Part shown: one piece after another, positions 16,792-25,700 of the stretch
How positions within the stretch are numbered: position 1 is the first letter of the stretch
How the letters are laid out: each line of letters opens with the position of its first letter
NCBI GenBank assembly: GCA_902775975.1
Contig: CACYOC010000006.1
Span: 1-64,000, forward strand
DNA length: 64,000 nt
Direction of reading: 5' to 3'
Origin: an uncultured Bacteroidales bacterium
GTDB taxonomy: Bacteria > Bacteroidota > Bacteroidia > Bacteroidales > Bacteroidaceae
Notes under the pieces: generated by a model
The model's database searches: none
Told to the model about the DNA's origin: nothing
What the model saw: the letters and a program-made list of their open reading frames with translations, nothing else
Made by a program: the position numbers and the translations under genes

Positions 16792-19700
16792 ATGATGAGG
16801 GGAATTATAACGTTTGTATTTTTTGTTTGTTTTGTCCTTAAAGCTTTGGGACAAGACAGAGAATTCCTTAATGCGGTGGAGACCTGTATGACGGGCAATC
16901 ATGAGGCTTCAGATTGCGAAACCCTACGTAAGGGTGCAGACAGGTATGGCTTGCCGAAACTTGCAGTCTATGCCTCCATGCTTGAGCAAAAACAGTTAGA
17001 CACGGGTAGAAGTTGTATTATTGATGTAATGCAAGGATTGTATGACTATGCCCTTCGGCATTATGGGAGCCATACAATGGAAACTGTCATGTGTCAACAT
17101 TACGTTGGGCAACTCTACTATACCATAGATTGGAAAAAATCGATGGATATTGTTTGTCAAGCCGAGGAAGCCGCCGCCTCTCTATTGAAAAACAATCCCA
17201 AGAAACAAGAAATAAAGTTGCTACGTATCATGGTACAATTGGGGCGTATTACGGAACAGATTATGCGTGACCCAGACAATCCGGAATTGTTTTGCCAGAT
17301 ACTTGATGTAGAAAAAGAACTGGAGCCAATATTAAAAGATGAGTCGCTGGCAACAAACGAGTTGGTAGATATTTGTAGCTACTTGGTAACACTAAAATCT
17401 TTCGATACGTATTACAAGGAGTATCTGGTGTATGAATATAGAAAGCGTTTCCCAAAAGAACAGCTGATGGCACCGCTCACCTACAGCAATGGTGTGACCA
17501 CCAATATAGAGGCCTATGCGAAAAGAGAAGTGCGTATGAGTCGGCAGCTATGGGGAGAACACGATATGAGAAGAGTTAATGCAGAGCTTGATTATCTCTC
17601 TGCCAAGACGAGATGTCTCTCTGCACCTTACGATAGTGTTCACCATTGTATTAGTGAATGGCAGGAATTTATCACAAGCTATTTGCCTGCGGGAGACCCT
17701 TTCCTCATCAATGTGGAAATTCTGAAACGCGAGTGTGATATTGCGTATGGTCAGAACCTCCATGATATTCGCAATCCCCGACCATTATTGTTTAAGGTGG
17801 GAGCGTACTATGGAGAAGAGAGTGAAGAATACTATCATTGTTTGTACCAGTTAACTCAGCAGTTGGCCCTTGTCAATCCGCTTCAGGCCGGCAGATTTCT
17901 TAAGGAGACAATCGAGTCGGCAGAGCGATTGTACAAAGACTCCCCAGCACTTTTGGCTATCAATTTGTTGGGACTATTTCCTATGATGCAGGCTTTAGCG
18001 CAAGAGGATGCTGCGTCCTATCAGCAATTTATTACTCGGATTATTACACTTTATGAATCACATCAGGAGGCGTCATGGCAATGGACTTTTGCCGGTACAT
18101 CCCTTGCTAGCATTAGTGCAACAGCCTTGCAACAGCCAGACAAAGCCTGTGAATTGTTTCATAGGGTTCTTAGCGACATTCGACAACTGACTGGTGGCGA
18201 TAGTCGGCTGTACGCCTACTGTCTGTCTTCCGATGCTCTGTATCATCGTCAATCGGCAGACAAAGCTGTTCAACAACAAGGAGTGGAACATTGCAATGAG
18301 GCTATAAAGCTTTTACATCAGTTTGGTCAAGTGAATGGTGAGTTGTATCGAATATTGAGCGAAATACACTTCAACCTCCATGAATATGATGCTGCTGAAC
18401 AAGTCTTGCGCGAAGGTATCAAAGCTTGCAGCAAGAAAGAAGATGGCATGTGGCGTTGTTTCCTCCAGATGGCATTGGGACAGACTATTTACAGCAGGCA
18501 GGAGAAAGGAATAACTTCAGAAGTCAGACAACTTTTCGAGGAAGCCATACCTTATTATGTTGACCATGTGTCAGAAAATGATGGCACCTTTCTCATGGGT
18601 TATCTATATGTGGGAAATTACTATAGAGCATTACGACAATACAAGGAGGCAGAGGAAGCCCTGAGAAAAGGAATGGAACTGTATGAAGCTCAGATTCCGA
18701 CTATCGATTTTATCTACATGGACTTTATCTCAGAACTTTATGATTTATATGCTAATGATCTGAATGACTTGGACAAGGCGGAACGTGTGCTCGAAGGAAA
18801 GTTGGAAACTATTCAGCAGTCTCCTACTTATTACCTCCATTCCGTATTGCTGGAGTTGCTTTGGAAACGTTATCAGCACCTGAGTGGCAAGTATGGCTAC
18901 GACTTCATGATGCGCTGGGCTGCACTTAATGATATCATCAAAGAGACCAATCTCATTGCAGCGATTGGTGGAAACAACGAACAGATTCAGACGCTGGCAA
19001 TGCCTTTGGCCTATGAGGTTGCTAATATATGTGTTCTTTTTGGTCAATTGGAAAATCAAGCAGAGATAACAAGTAAAATTGATAATCAGGAGGCAAGAAT
19101 CCAATATGAGGCTGCTATGAAAACATCGGAAGCGTTTAAGGCTGCTATCAAATTGCAGGTTTTTCCTATTCTTCAGCAGCGTGAACAAATTGTCCGAGAA
19201 CAAGGGACAAGCGCTTTGGAAAAAGTTGAAACGTATCAATTGTATCAAGCTTTAGCAAATTATTACATAGGTATAGAACGAGACACTTTAAAAGCTTCCG
19301 AATGCTACCTCCCGTTATTACAGTCATCAAATGCCTCCATCCGTTATATGGCATCTTCACAATTAGCTTTTTTCTACATCGCGCAAAGGAAATATGCAGA
19401 TGCCAAGGCTTTGTTTGACAATATGGAGCAGATGGAGAAAAACATGACCATTACTATGACCAATAGTGACAGTCGTTCTACCGTCTATACAAATCATGCA
19501 TTGTCCTGTTACTATACAGGCAATTATGATAAGGCCCTCGAATTGTTTCGTAAGAATTATGCGCTTCGAAAAGAGCATTTAGCTCGAAACTTCGACTTGT
19601 TGACAGAAGCAGAACGCTATTCGTTACTCAATAAGGGTGGAACGGGTAGTGATGGCATCCTTCTCCTGTTGCCCCACTATCCAGAGATGCTTGCCCCTGA

Positions 19701-21165
19701 AAGTTATGATGCTGCTTTGGCAGAGAAGGGTATATTGCTCCGAGCCTCTGAGCGCATCAGAAGAGCAGTCCTGTCTTCTGGTGATGAGCAGCTTATGGTG
19801 CGGATTGATTCACTAAATCAGCTCAAACAAGCCTTTAAAGCGATGGATTTAGATAATATAGGTGAACAAGGCATCTATCAAGGATACAAACAAGAGACCT
19901 TAACACTGCGTCAGCGGATAGAGCAATTGGAACGTAGCATCAATCGACAAGCTGAACAATACATCCGACAGAAGAATACCCCCGACTGGCATCAACTACA
20001 GAGTGCCCTCCAGGATGGTGAAGCTGCGGTAGAATACGTTTTCTGCGATTCCGTTCCTGCTGCATTGGTTCTGTTACCTCAGGGAGAACCGCACTATGTG
20101 CCTTTGGCTGATAGTGGCACGCTCCATCTGGATATCAGGGAATTGCTCGCTCTTTCCCCCCAGGAGATGGCAGAGGCACTCTACAAGGAAGACCGCATAC
20201 ATTTGTATCGAAGGCTGTGGCAGCCGCTGGAACCATTGCTGGAAAAGGTTACTACCGTTTATTATTCCCCAACGAGATATCTTAATACGTTGGCCTTTGC
20301 TGCCATATTATGTGATGATGGGCGTCCGTTAATGGATCATTACGAACTGCACCAATTACTCTCAACAGGAAACTTGGTAGAAATACGACAACAAGCATCC
20401 CGCCAACCCGTCAAGTCTGCTGCGCTCATGGGAGCCGTTTACTACAGTCCAGAGCAACAAGGAGAGCCAGACAATGCGCAACCTCGGCAACGTGCTGCCA
20501 TCACAGATGCTTTTGACTATTTGCCATTCACAAGAGCAGAAGTTCGGGGTGCAGAAGAAATCATGCATGATAGCAACATCAATACAAGTGTAAAGATGGG
20601 TATGGAGCCTACAGAAGAGTGGCTGCGTAGTCAAAATGGAGAAAGTGCTGACATCCTCCATCTTTCTACACACGGTTTCTTCATCAACGATTACAAACAA
20701 GCTATAGAAAATCCATTCCTTGCTCGCTTCCCTGCTTCCCGCTTCTCCAGCATGCAACGTTCAGGAATGGCTTTAGTTGGGGCAAATGACACATGGGAGG
20801 GACTAACTTCTTTACCAGAGGAGAAAGATGGAATCTTGACTGCTGGTGAAGTGGCCACCCTTGATTTAAGTAATACTCGATTGGCAGTTCTCTCTGCTTG
20901 TCAAACAGCAGTTGGCGATGTTGACCGCGAAGGTGTTTATGGCATGCAGCGAGGTTTTAAGCAGGCAGGCGTAGGCAGTATCATCGCATCGCTGTGGAAT
21001 GTCAATGACAAGAGCACGGCACGTCTCATGCAGGTGTTTTATCAAAAGTGGCTTTCAGGTAGTTCCATGCAGCATGCGCTACATGAGGCCGTGAGAGTGC
21101 TTCGTCAGGAATATCCTTCGCCTTTCTACTGGGCACCTTTCGTATTGATGGATGCAGAGAATTAA
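16792..21165 (+). CDS. exported TPR-CHAT peptidase 1
   Basis: This 1457-aa protein ends in a CHAT domain (caspase HetF-associated with TPRs). The catalytic dyad is visible: His1294 in ILHLSTHGFFI and Cys1370 in LAVLSACQTAVGD, followed by the typical GVYGMQRGFKQAGVGSIIAS, LWNVND and YWAPFVLMD segments. TPR-like helices fill about residues 100-1050. I chose the ATG at 16792; a GTG at 16783 would add three residues. MMRGIITFVFFVCFVLKALG is a signal peptide, so the protease should work outside the cytoplasm, unlike most described CHAT proteins. It lies 23 bases after the type A TPR gene and 30 bases before a type B TPR gene, clearly one unit. The substrate is unknown. Confidence 0.8.
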   Translation: MMRGIITFVFFVCFVLKALGQDREFLNAVETCMTGNHEASDCETLRKGADRYGLPKLAVYASMLEQKQLDTGRSCIIDVMQGLYDYALRHYGSHTMETVMCQHYVGQLYYTIDWKKSMDIVCQAEEAAASLLKNNPKKQEIKLLRIMVQLGRITEQIMRDPDNPELFCQILDVEKELEPILKDESLATNELVDICSYLVTLKSFDTYYKEYLVYEYRKRFPKEQLMAPLTYSNGVTTNIEAYAKREVRMSRQLWGEHDMRRVNAELDYLSAKTRCLSAPYDSVHHCISEWQEFITSYLPAGDPFLINVEILKRECDIAYGQNLHDIRNPRPLLFKVGAYYGEESEEYYHCLYQLTQQLALVNPLQAGRFLKETIESAERLYKDSPALLAINLLGLFPMMQALAQEDAASYQQFITRIITLYESHQEASWQWTFAGTSLASISATALQQPDKACELFHRVLSDIRQLTGGDSRLYAYCLSSDALYHRQSADKAVQQQGVEHCNEAIKLLHQFGQVNGELYRILSEIHFNLHEYDAAEQVLREGIKACSKKEDGMWRCFLQMALGQTIYSRQEKGITSEVRQLFEEAIPYYVDHVSENDGTFLMGYLYVGNYYRALRQYKEAEEALRKGMELYEAQIPTIDFIYMDFISELYDLYANDLNDLDKAERVLEGKLETIQQSPTYYLHSVLLELLWKRYQHLSGKYGYDFMMRWAALNDIIKETNLIAAIGGNNEQIQTLAMPLAYEVANICVLFGQLENQAEITSKIDNQEARIQYEAAMKTSEAFKAAIKLQVFPILQQREQIVREQGTSALEKVETYQLYQALANYYIGIERDTLKASECYLPLLQSSNASIRYMASSQLAFFYIAQRKYADAKALFDNMEQMEKNMTITMTNSDSRSTVYTNHALSCYYTGNYDKALELFRKNYALRKEHLARNFDLLTEAERYSLLNKGGTGSDGILLLLPHYPEMLAPESYDAALAEKGILLRASERIRRAVLSSGDEQLMVRIDSLNQLKQAFKAMDLDNIGEQGIYQGYKQETLTLRQRIEQLERSINRQAEQYIRQKNTPDWHQLQSALQDGEAAVEYVFCDSVPAALVLLPQGEPHYVPLADSGTLHLDIRELLALSPQEMAEALYKEDRIHLYRRLWQPLEPLLEKVTTVYYSPTRYLNTLAFAAILCDDGRPLMDHYELHQLLSTGNLVEIRQQASRQPVKSAALMGAVYYSPEQQGEPDNAQPRQRAAITDAFDYLPFTRAEVRGAEEIMHDSNINTSVKMGMEPTEEWLRSQNGESADILHLSTHGFFINDYKQAIENPFLARFPASRFSSMQRSGMALVGANDTWEGLTSLPEEKDGILTAGEVATLDLSNTRLAVLSACQTAVGDVDREGVYGMQRGFKQAGVGSIIASLWNVNDKSTARLMQVFYQKWLSGSSMQHALHEAVRVLRQEYPSPFYWAPFVLMDAEN

Positions 21166-21195
21166 CGAATAGAAATAATCAAACAACGATAAGCA

Positions 21196-22902
21196 ATGAA
21201 ACATATTACCACTATCCTATTGTTCCTGTCGATTACAATAGCTTCCTTAGCCCAGACGCAGCAGGGATTTGTGAAGACTCGTGGCCGCATGGTCAACGGG
21301 CAGCATGTTCGTGGACAAGGACTGCAGGGCGCGATGGTTGTCGTGCAGGGTGGCAACAAGGTGGTGACGCAGAGCAGCAACGGCGCCTTCTCTATCGCTG
21401 TGCCGTCTAAGACGTTCCTCGTACAGTCGGTACAGAAGAAAGGCTATCAGTTGGTGGATGCTGATGCTACCACGAAACCCTATCAACTGTCAAGCAATCC
21501 GCTGTACTTGGTGATGGAGACGCCTGAACAGCAGACGCAAGACCGGCTGGATGCTGAGCGGAAACTGCGCCGTACGCTACAGCGACAGTTACAGGAGCGT
21601 GAAGACGAGATAGAGGCTATGCAGGTGTCGCTTGCCGAGAAACAACGGATGCTGCAGCAGCTTTATGATGACCAGAAGAACAACGAGAAGTTAATAGCCG
21701 ACATGTCTAAACGATTCTCAACGCTCGACTATGACCAGATGGATGAGTTTTATCGGCGTGTGTCTTACTTTATTGAAAATGGTGAACTGACACGTGCCGA
21801 CTCCCTACTCCGTACCCGTGGTGATATCAAAGCACAAGTACAGGATATCCTCCATCAAAAAGAGGCTATTCAGCAGCAAGAAGAGCAGTTGCAGCAAGCC
21901 AAGAATGTACATCAGGCAGATATCGAAGAGGCTGGACGACGATGCTATAGTTACTATGAGTCTTTCCTTGCCCAGCATCAGTACGACTCAGCAGCTTTCT
22001 ATATTGAACTACGAGCAAATCTGGATACGACGAATGTAGAATGGCAATATAAAGCAGGACACGTTATAGACTTTTATCTAGAAGACTTTAATAAGGCGAA
22101 TATTTTTTACATTCGAGTTTTAAGACATGGCCTTCCGAATTACCAGGAGAATAAGGAATGGATATGGCCGACATATAGCGCTATTTCATACTATTATTAC
22201 AAAATTGACGACTATGAGAAATCATTAGAGTATCAAATAAAAGAACTTCTATTTCATGAAAAAGCATATGGAAAAGGACATCATTTTCAGATTAAATGCT
22301 ATATTTCGTTAGGTAATATTTATGAGGAACTTAGAATTTTTAATAAAGCATTAGATGCATACAAGAAAGCACTTGAACTATCAGAGAAAAAATGGGGGGC
22401 AGACAGCCCAGATGTAGCTTGGGTACTTGCTTATATAGCTAAAGTTTATTTCGAGCAGGGCTCTTCTCAAAAGGCATTTGAAATTTGTTCAAGGTCTCTT
22501 ACAATTTTAGAACAGGCGTATGGAACATCTTATTCTTACTTTGGAGATATGATATGGGAAAAGTGTTTACCGATAATTTCTACTAGTAGTAAAGCAATGA
22601 AAGAGTATGTCTTCACGGCAACGGTTGTAGATGGTAACACCCCTGCTAACGAGCAGGGTATGTCAGGAGAATTCATTGTGCTGGAGTTTGGGGACTGGAA
22701 CATTGAAAGTAAAGTGTCTCTATTTGACAAAAGCGAGGAATTACGCGGCAAACCAAAGACCATTACAGTGATGCAAGGTGACATTATTAGGCATCATCAC
22801 TTTGAGGACAAAATTGGTGTGCAACTCAACCTTAAGAAAGTGGGGAAAGAAGAGAAGCAGCGCATTATCAGTGAGTATAAGAAATGGAAAAGTAATCAAT
22901 GA
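21196..22902 (+). CDS. exported TPR protein, type B copy 1
   Basis: A signal peptide (MKHITTILLFLSITIASLAQ) is followed by a carboxypeptidase-regulatory-like domain (GFVKTRGRMVNGQHVRGQG, about 22-115), a coiled coil (115-255), kinesin-light-chain-like TPRs (about 290-440) and a C-terminal beta domain with GEFIVLEFGDW and RGKPKTITVMQGD motifs. The first 480 bases are about 95 per cent identical at DNA level to the gene at 25701-27863, after which the two diverge sharply. The TPR segment (about 22050-22600) is markedly more A+T-rich than the start, suggesting a mosaic gene. Its stop overlaps an ATG of the next frame, so the row is co-transcribed. A scaffold role beside the CHAT peptidase is inferred. 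Confidence 0.75.
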   Translation: MKHITTILLFLSITIASLAQTQQGFVKTRGRMVNGQHVRGQGLQGAMVVVQGGNKVVTQSSNGAFSIAVPSKTFLVQSVQKKGYQLVDADATTKPYQLSSNPLYLVMETPEQQTQDRLDAERKLRRTLQRQLQEREDEIEAMQVSLAEKQRMLQQLYDDQKNNEKLIADMSKRFSTLDYDQMDEFYRRVSYFIENGELTRADSLLRTRGDIKAQVQDILHQKEAIQQQEEQLQQAKNVHQADIEEAGRRCYSYYESFLAQHQYDSAAFYIELRANLDTTNVEWQYKAGHVIDFYLEDFNKANIFYIRVLRHGLPNYQENKEWIWPTYSAISYYYYKIDDYEKSLEYQIKELLFHEKAYGKGHHFQIKCYISLGNIYEELRIFNKALDAYKKALELSEKKWGADSPDVAWVLAYIAKVYFEQGSSQKAFEICSRSLTILEQAYGTSYSYFGDMIWEKCLPIISTSSKAMKEYVFTATVVDGNTPANEQGMSGEFIVLEFGDWNIESKVSLFDKSEELRGKPKTITVMQGDIIRHHHFEDKIGVQLNLKKVGKEEKQRIISEYKKWKSNQ

Positions 22903-22919
22903 TTATTAAGTATATAGTC

Positions 22920-25691
22920 ATGCGAAAGAATCTGTTGGTCTTATTGATGCTGTATGCTCTAAATCTTACAGCACAGACACAGCAAGGTGTTGCTTATCAG
23001 TATAACGGTAAGCAGAAGCGTACGCCACTGGGTAAGGTGTCCATCAGCTACGACGGGAATAAGCGAACGGTGCTTAGCGATGAGAAGGACGGCACTTTCA
23101 CTTTGGTGCTGGAAGGTCTCAAGATGGGCGACCGTATAGGACTGGTGACGGTGAAGAAGCGCGAGATGATGGTATTCAACCAGCATGCCGTGGACGAGTG
23201 GAGCGTCAGGAAGGAGCCGCTGCGACTGATTCTATGCAATGCCGCTGAGTTTGAACGACAGAAGAATAACTACATAGAGATTGGCATGCACCAGGCTAAG
23301 AAGAAATATGACCATCAGAAGGCAGAGTTGGAGGCAAAACTTCGTACCAGTGAGATACGGCAGCAAGAGTATGAGGCTGCTTTGGACAAAGCCTACGAGG
23401 ATTTGGAGCGTCTGCAGAAGAACATCGGAGACTATGCAGACCTCTTGGCACGTGTTGACCAGAGCGAGTTGGATGCCCAGATGCAGGAGGTGTTGAATTT
23501 ATATGAGTGTGGTCAGGTGGAAGAGGCGATGCAGCGACTAGATGCCATGCAGCTTGGGAAACAGTTGATTAAGACACTTCAGAAGAAGTCCTTCCATGAA
23601 CAAGGATTGGAAGAAGCTGTTCAGGATTCCGCCATGCTGGTGTCTAAAATCAAATCTGCCGTTAATCTGTATCAGAACAGCGGTGAGTACGAGAAAGCCG
23701 GTGAGAGTCTGAAGTTATTGGCAGACAAGTTGAATAGCGCGGATGCTTGTTGGGATTATGCTGATTTTTGCAATAATCAGAACCAATTCAAAGATGCTGA
23801 AATATATTATCAGCGAGCCATTGCCCTTTTGAGGAACCAATCAAATCATGAGAGCCTTGAATATCTATTTGAATATGCTTCCTTTTTGAACGGCTTGGCA
23901 AACGTATATTATAATACACATCGATTTGTAGATGCTGAGCCATTATACAAGGAGGCATTAGAAATATTCCTGCGCTTGGTTCATTCTAATCCTCAAGTTT
24001 TCGAGCATTTTAAAGCTCGAATATCGAACAACTTAGCAGTTCTGTATCGTGATACTCAACGCTTCATTGAAGCGGAATCCCTATACAAGGAGGCCTTAGA
24101 AATCTATCACAGGTTGGCTCAGTCCAATCCACTGGCCAATGAGTCTAATATGGCTATGACGTTGGACAACTTGGCAATCTTGTATTCCGAGACTCAGCGA
24201 TTTACAGAAGCAGAGCCGCTGTACAAGGAAGCATTGGAAATCTATCGCAGGTTGGCAACATCTAATCCCCAGATCTACGAACATTTTGAAGCTCGGACGC
24301 TGAACAACTTGGCAAACCTGTATTCAGACATCCAGCGATTCACAGAGGCAGAGTCGCTGTACAAGGAGGCATTGGAAATCTATCGCAGATTAGCTCACTC
24401 CAATCCTCAGGCCTACGAGCCAGACGTAGCAAGAACTTTATACAATATGGCAAGTCTGTATTCAAAAATCCAGCGCTACGTAGAGGCAGAGCCGTTATAC
24501 AAGGAATCGTTGGAAATCTATTGCAGGTTAGCTTACTACAATCCGCAAGCTTATGAACCTGACATGGCAGGAACGATGTACAACTTGTCAAATCTTTATT
24601 TCAACACCCAGCGCTTCACTGAGGCAGAGTCTCTGTACAAAGAAACTTTAGAAATCTATCGCAGGTTGGCCCAAACCAATCCGCAGACTTATGAACCCGA
24701 CTTAGCTGCAACGTTGAACAACATGGCCGTTATATATTCTACGAACAAGCGATTTGCAGAAAGTGTGACGTTATACAAGGATGCCCTAGAAATAAGACGC
24801 AGGTTAGCTCATTCCAATCCTCAGTCCTATGAGCCAGATCTTGCTATAACCTTATACAACTTGGCTTTCCTATATAAAAACGCTCAGCGCTTCGCAGAGA
24901 GTGAGTCAATATTTAAAGAAACCTTGGAAATCTATCGCCACTTGGCTTATTCCAATCCACAAACCTACGAGTCTGATTTAGCAAATACCCTGAACGGCTT
25001 GGCATATTTGTATTCTAACAACTTGCAATTCTCAGAGGCAGAACCATTGTATAAGGAGGTATTGGAAATCTATCGTAAGTTAGTTCAATCTGATCCTCAA
25101 ACTTACGAGTCGGACTTTGCCCAAACACATTATAATCTGGGATGGGTAAAACTAAACATGAAACAATATGCTGAAGCCATTCCTTACTTTGAAGACGCTT
25201 TGGAAATCTTTAGAATGGTTGCCAATGTAAATCCTGCGTGTCTGAATCAATACGAAGGCTCACTGTTTTGGCTTAGCAAATTGTATAGTACAACCAAGAA
25301 TTATCATGATGTTTATCGAATTAACCAGGAGTGGATACCAATTTTGAAAGCAAAGTACGAAGAAAATACTGAGAGGTGGAAAAAAGACTTTGATATTACG
25401 TTGGGAAGTCAGGCATTTTATGCTATTATAGCTAGGCAATACCAAGAGGCAGAGATATTATCGCGTGAAGCATTAGCAATAGATTCTACCCAGCACTGGA
25501 TACAGGGTAACCTCGCCGCTGCCCTACTCTTACAAGGGAAATATGCAGAGGCAGAACAGATTTATCGGCAATACAAGGATGAACTAAAGGATTCTTTCCT
25601 CGACGACTTTAATCAATTCGCCGAAGCAGACGTCATTCCCAAGGAGCGTGAGGAGGATGTGGAGAAAATCAAGAAGTTGTTGGAGGAATAA
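22920..25691 (+). CDS. exported TPR protein, type A copy 2
   Basis: I use the ATG at 22920, which gives a clean signal peptide (MRKNLLVLLMLYALNLTAQ); an ATG at 22899 overlapping the previous stop would add seven residues. The first 110 residues (TQQGVAYQYNGKQKRTPLGK, then HAVDEWSVRKEPLRLILC) and the last 50 match the type A protein at 14528-16768. Between them lie about eleven to twelve tandem 42-residue TPRs of the NPHP3/kinesin-light-chain type, each with the pattern RFTEAESLYKEALEIYRRLA followed by SNPQAYEPD. The near-identical repeats imply recent expansion or shuffling of the array. Such arrays bind peptides or proteins, so this is the likely variable recognition part of the cluster. The array makes recombination between genes easy. 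Confidence 0.75.
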   Translation: MRKNLLVLLMLYALNLTAQTQQGVAYQYNGKQKRTPLGKVSISYDGNKRTVLSDEKDGTFTLVLEGLKMGDRIGLVTVKKREMMVFNQHAVDEWSVRKEPLRLILCNAAEFERQKNNYIEIGMHQAKKKYDHQKAELEAKLRTSEIRQQEYEAALDKAYEDLERLQKNIGDYADLLARVDQSELDAQMQEVLNLYECGQVEEAMQRLDAMQLGKQLIKTLQKKSFHEQGLEEAVQDSAMLVSKIKSAVNLYQNSGEYEKAGESLKLLADKLNSADACWDYADFCNNQNQFKDAEIYYQRAIALLRNQSNHESLEYLFEYASFLNGLANVYYNTHRFVDAEPLYKEALEIFLRLVHSNPQVFEHFKARISNNLAVLYRDTQRFIEAESLYKEALEIYHRLAQSNPLANESNMAMTLDNLAILYSETQRFTEAEPLYKEALEIYRRLATSNPQIYEHFEARTLNNLANLYSDIQRFTEAESLYKEALEIYRRLAHSNPQAYEPDVARTLYNMASLYSKIQRYVEAEPLYKESLEIYCRLAYYNPQAYEPDMAGTMYNLSNLYFNTQRFTEAESLYKETLEIYRRLAQTNPQTYEPDLAATLNNMAVIYSTNKRFAESVTLYKDALEIRRRLAHSNPQSYEPDLAITLYNLAFLYKNAQRFAESESIFKETLEIYRHLAYSNPQTYESDLANTLNGLAYLYSNNLQFSEAEPLYKEVLEIYRKLVQSDPQTYESDFAQTHYNLGWVKLNMKQYAEAIPYFEDALEIFRMVANVNPACLNQYEGSLFWLSKLYSTTKNYHDVYRINQEWIPILKAKYEENTERWKKDFDITLGSQAFYAIIARQYQEAEILSREALAIDSTQHWIQGNLAAALLLQGKYAEAEQIYRQYKDELKDSFLDDFNQFAEADVIPKEREEDVEKIKKLLEE

Positions 25692-25700
25692 TCACTTATA

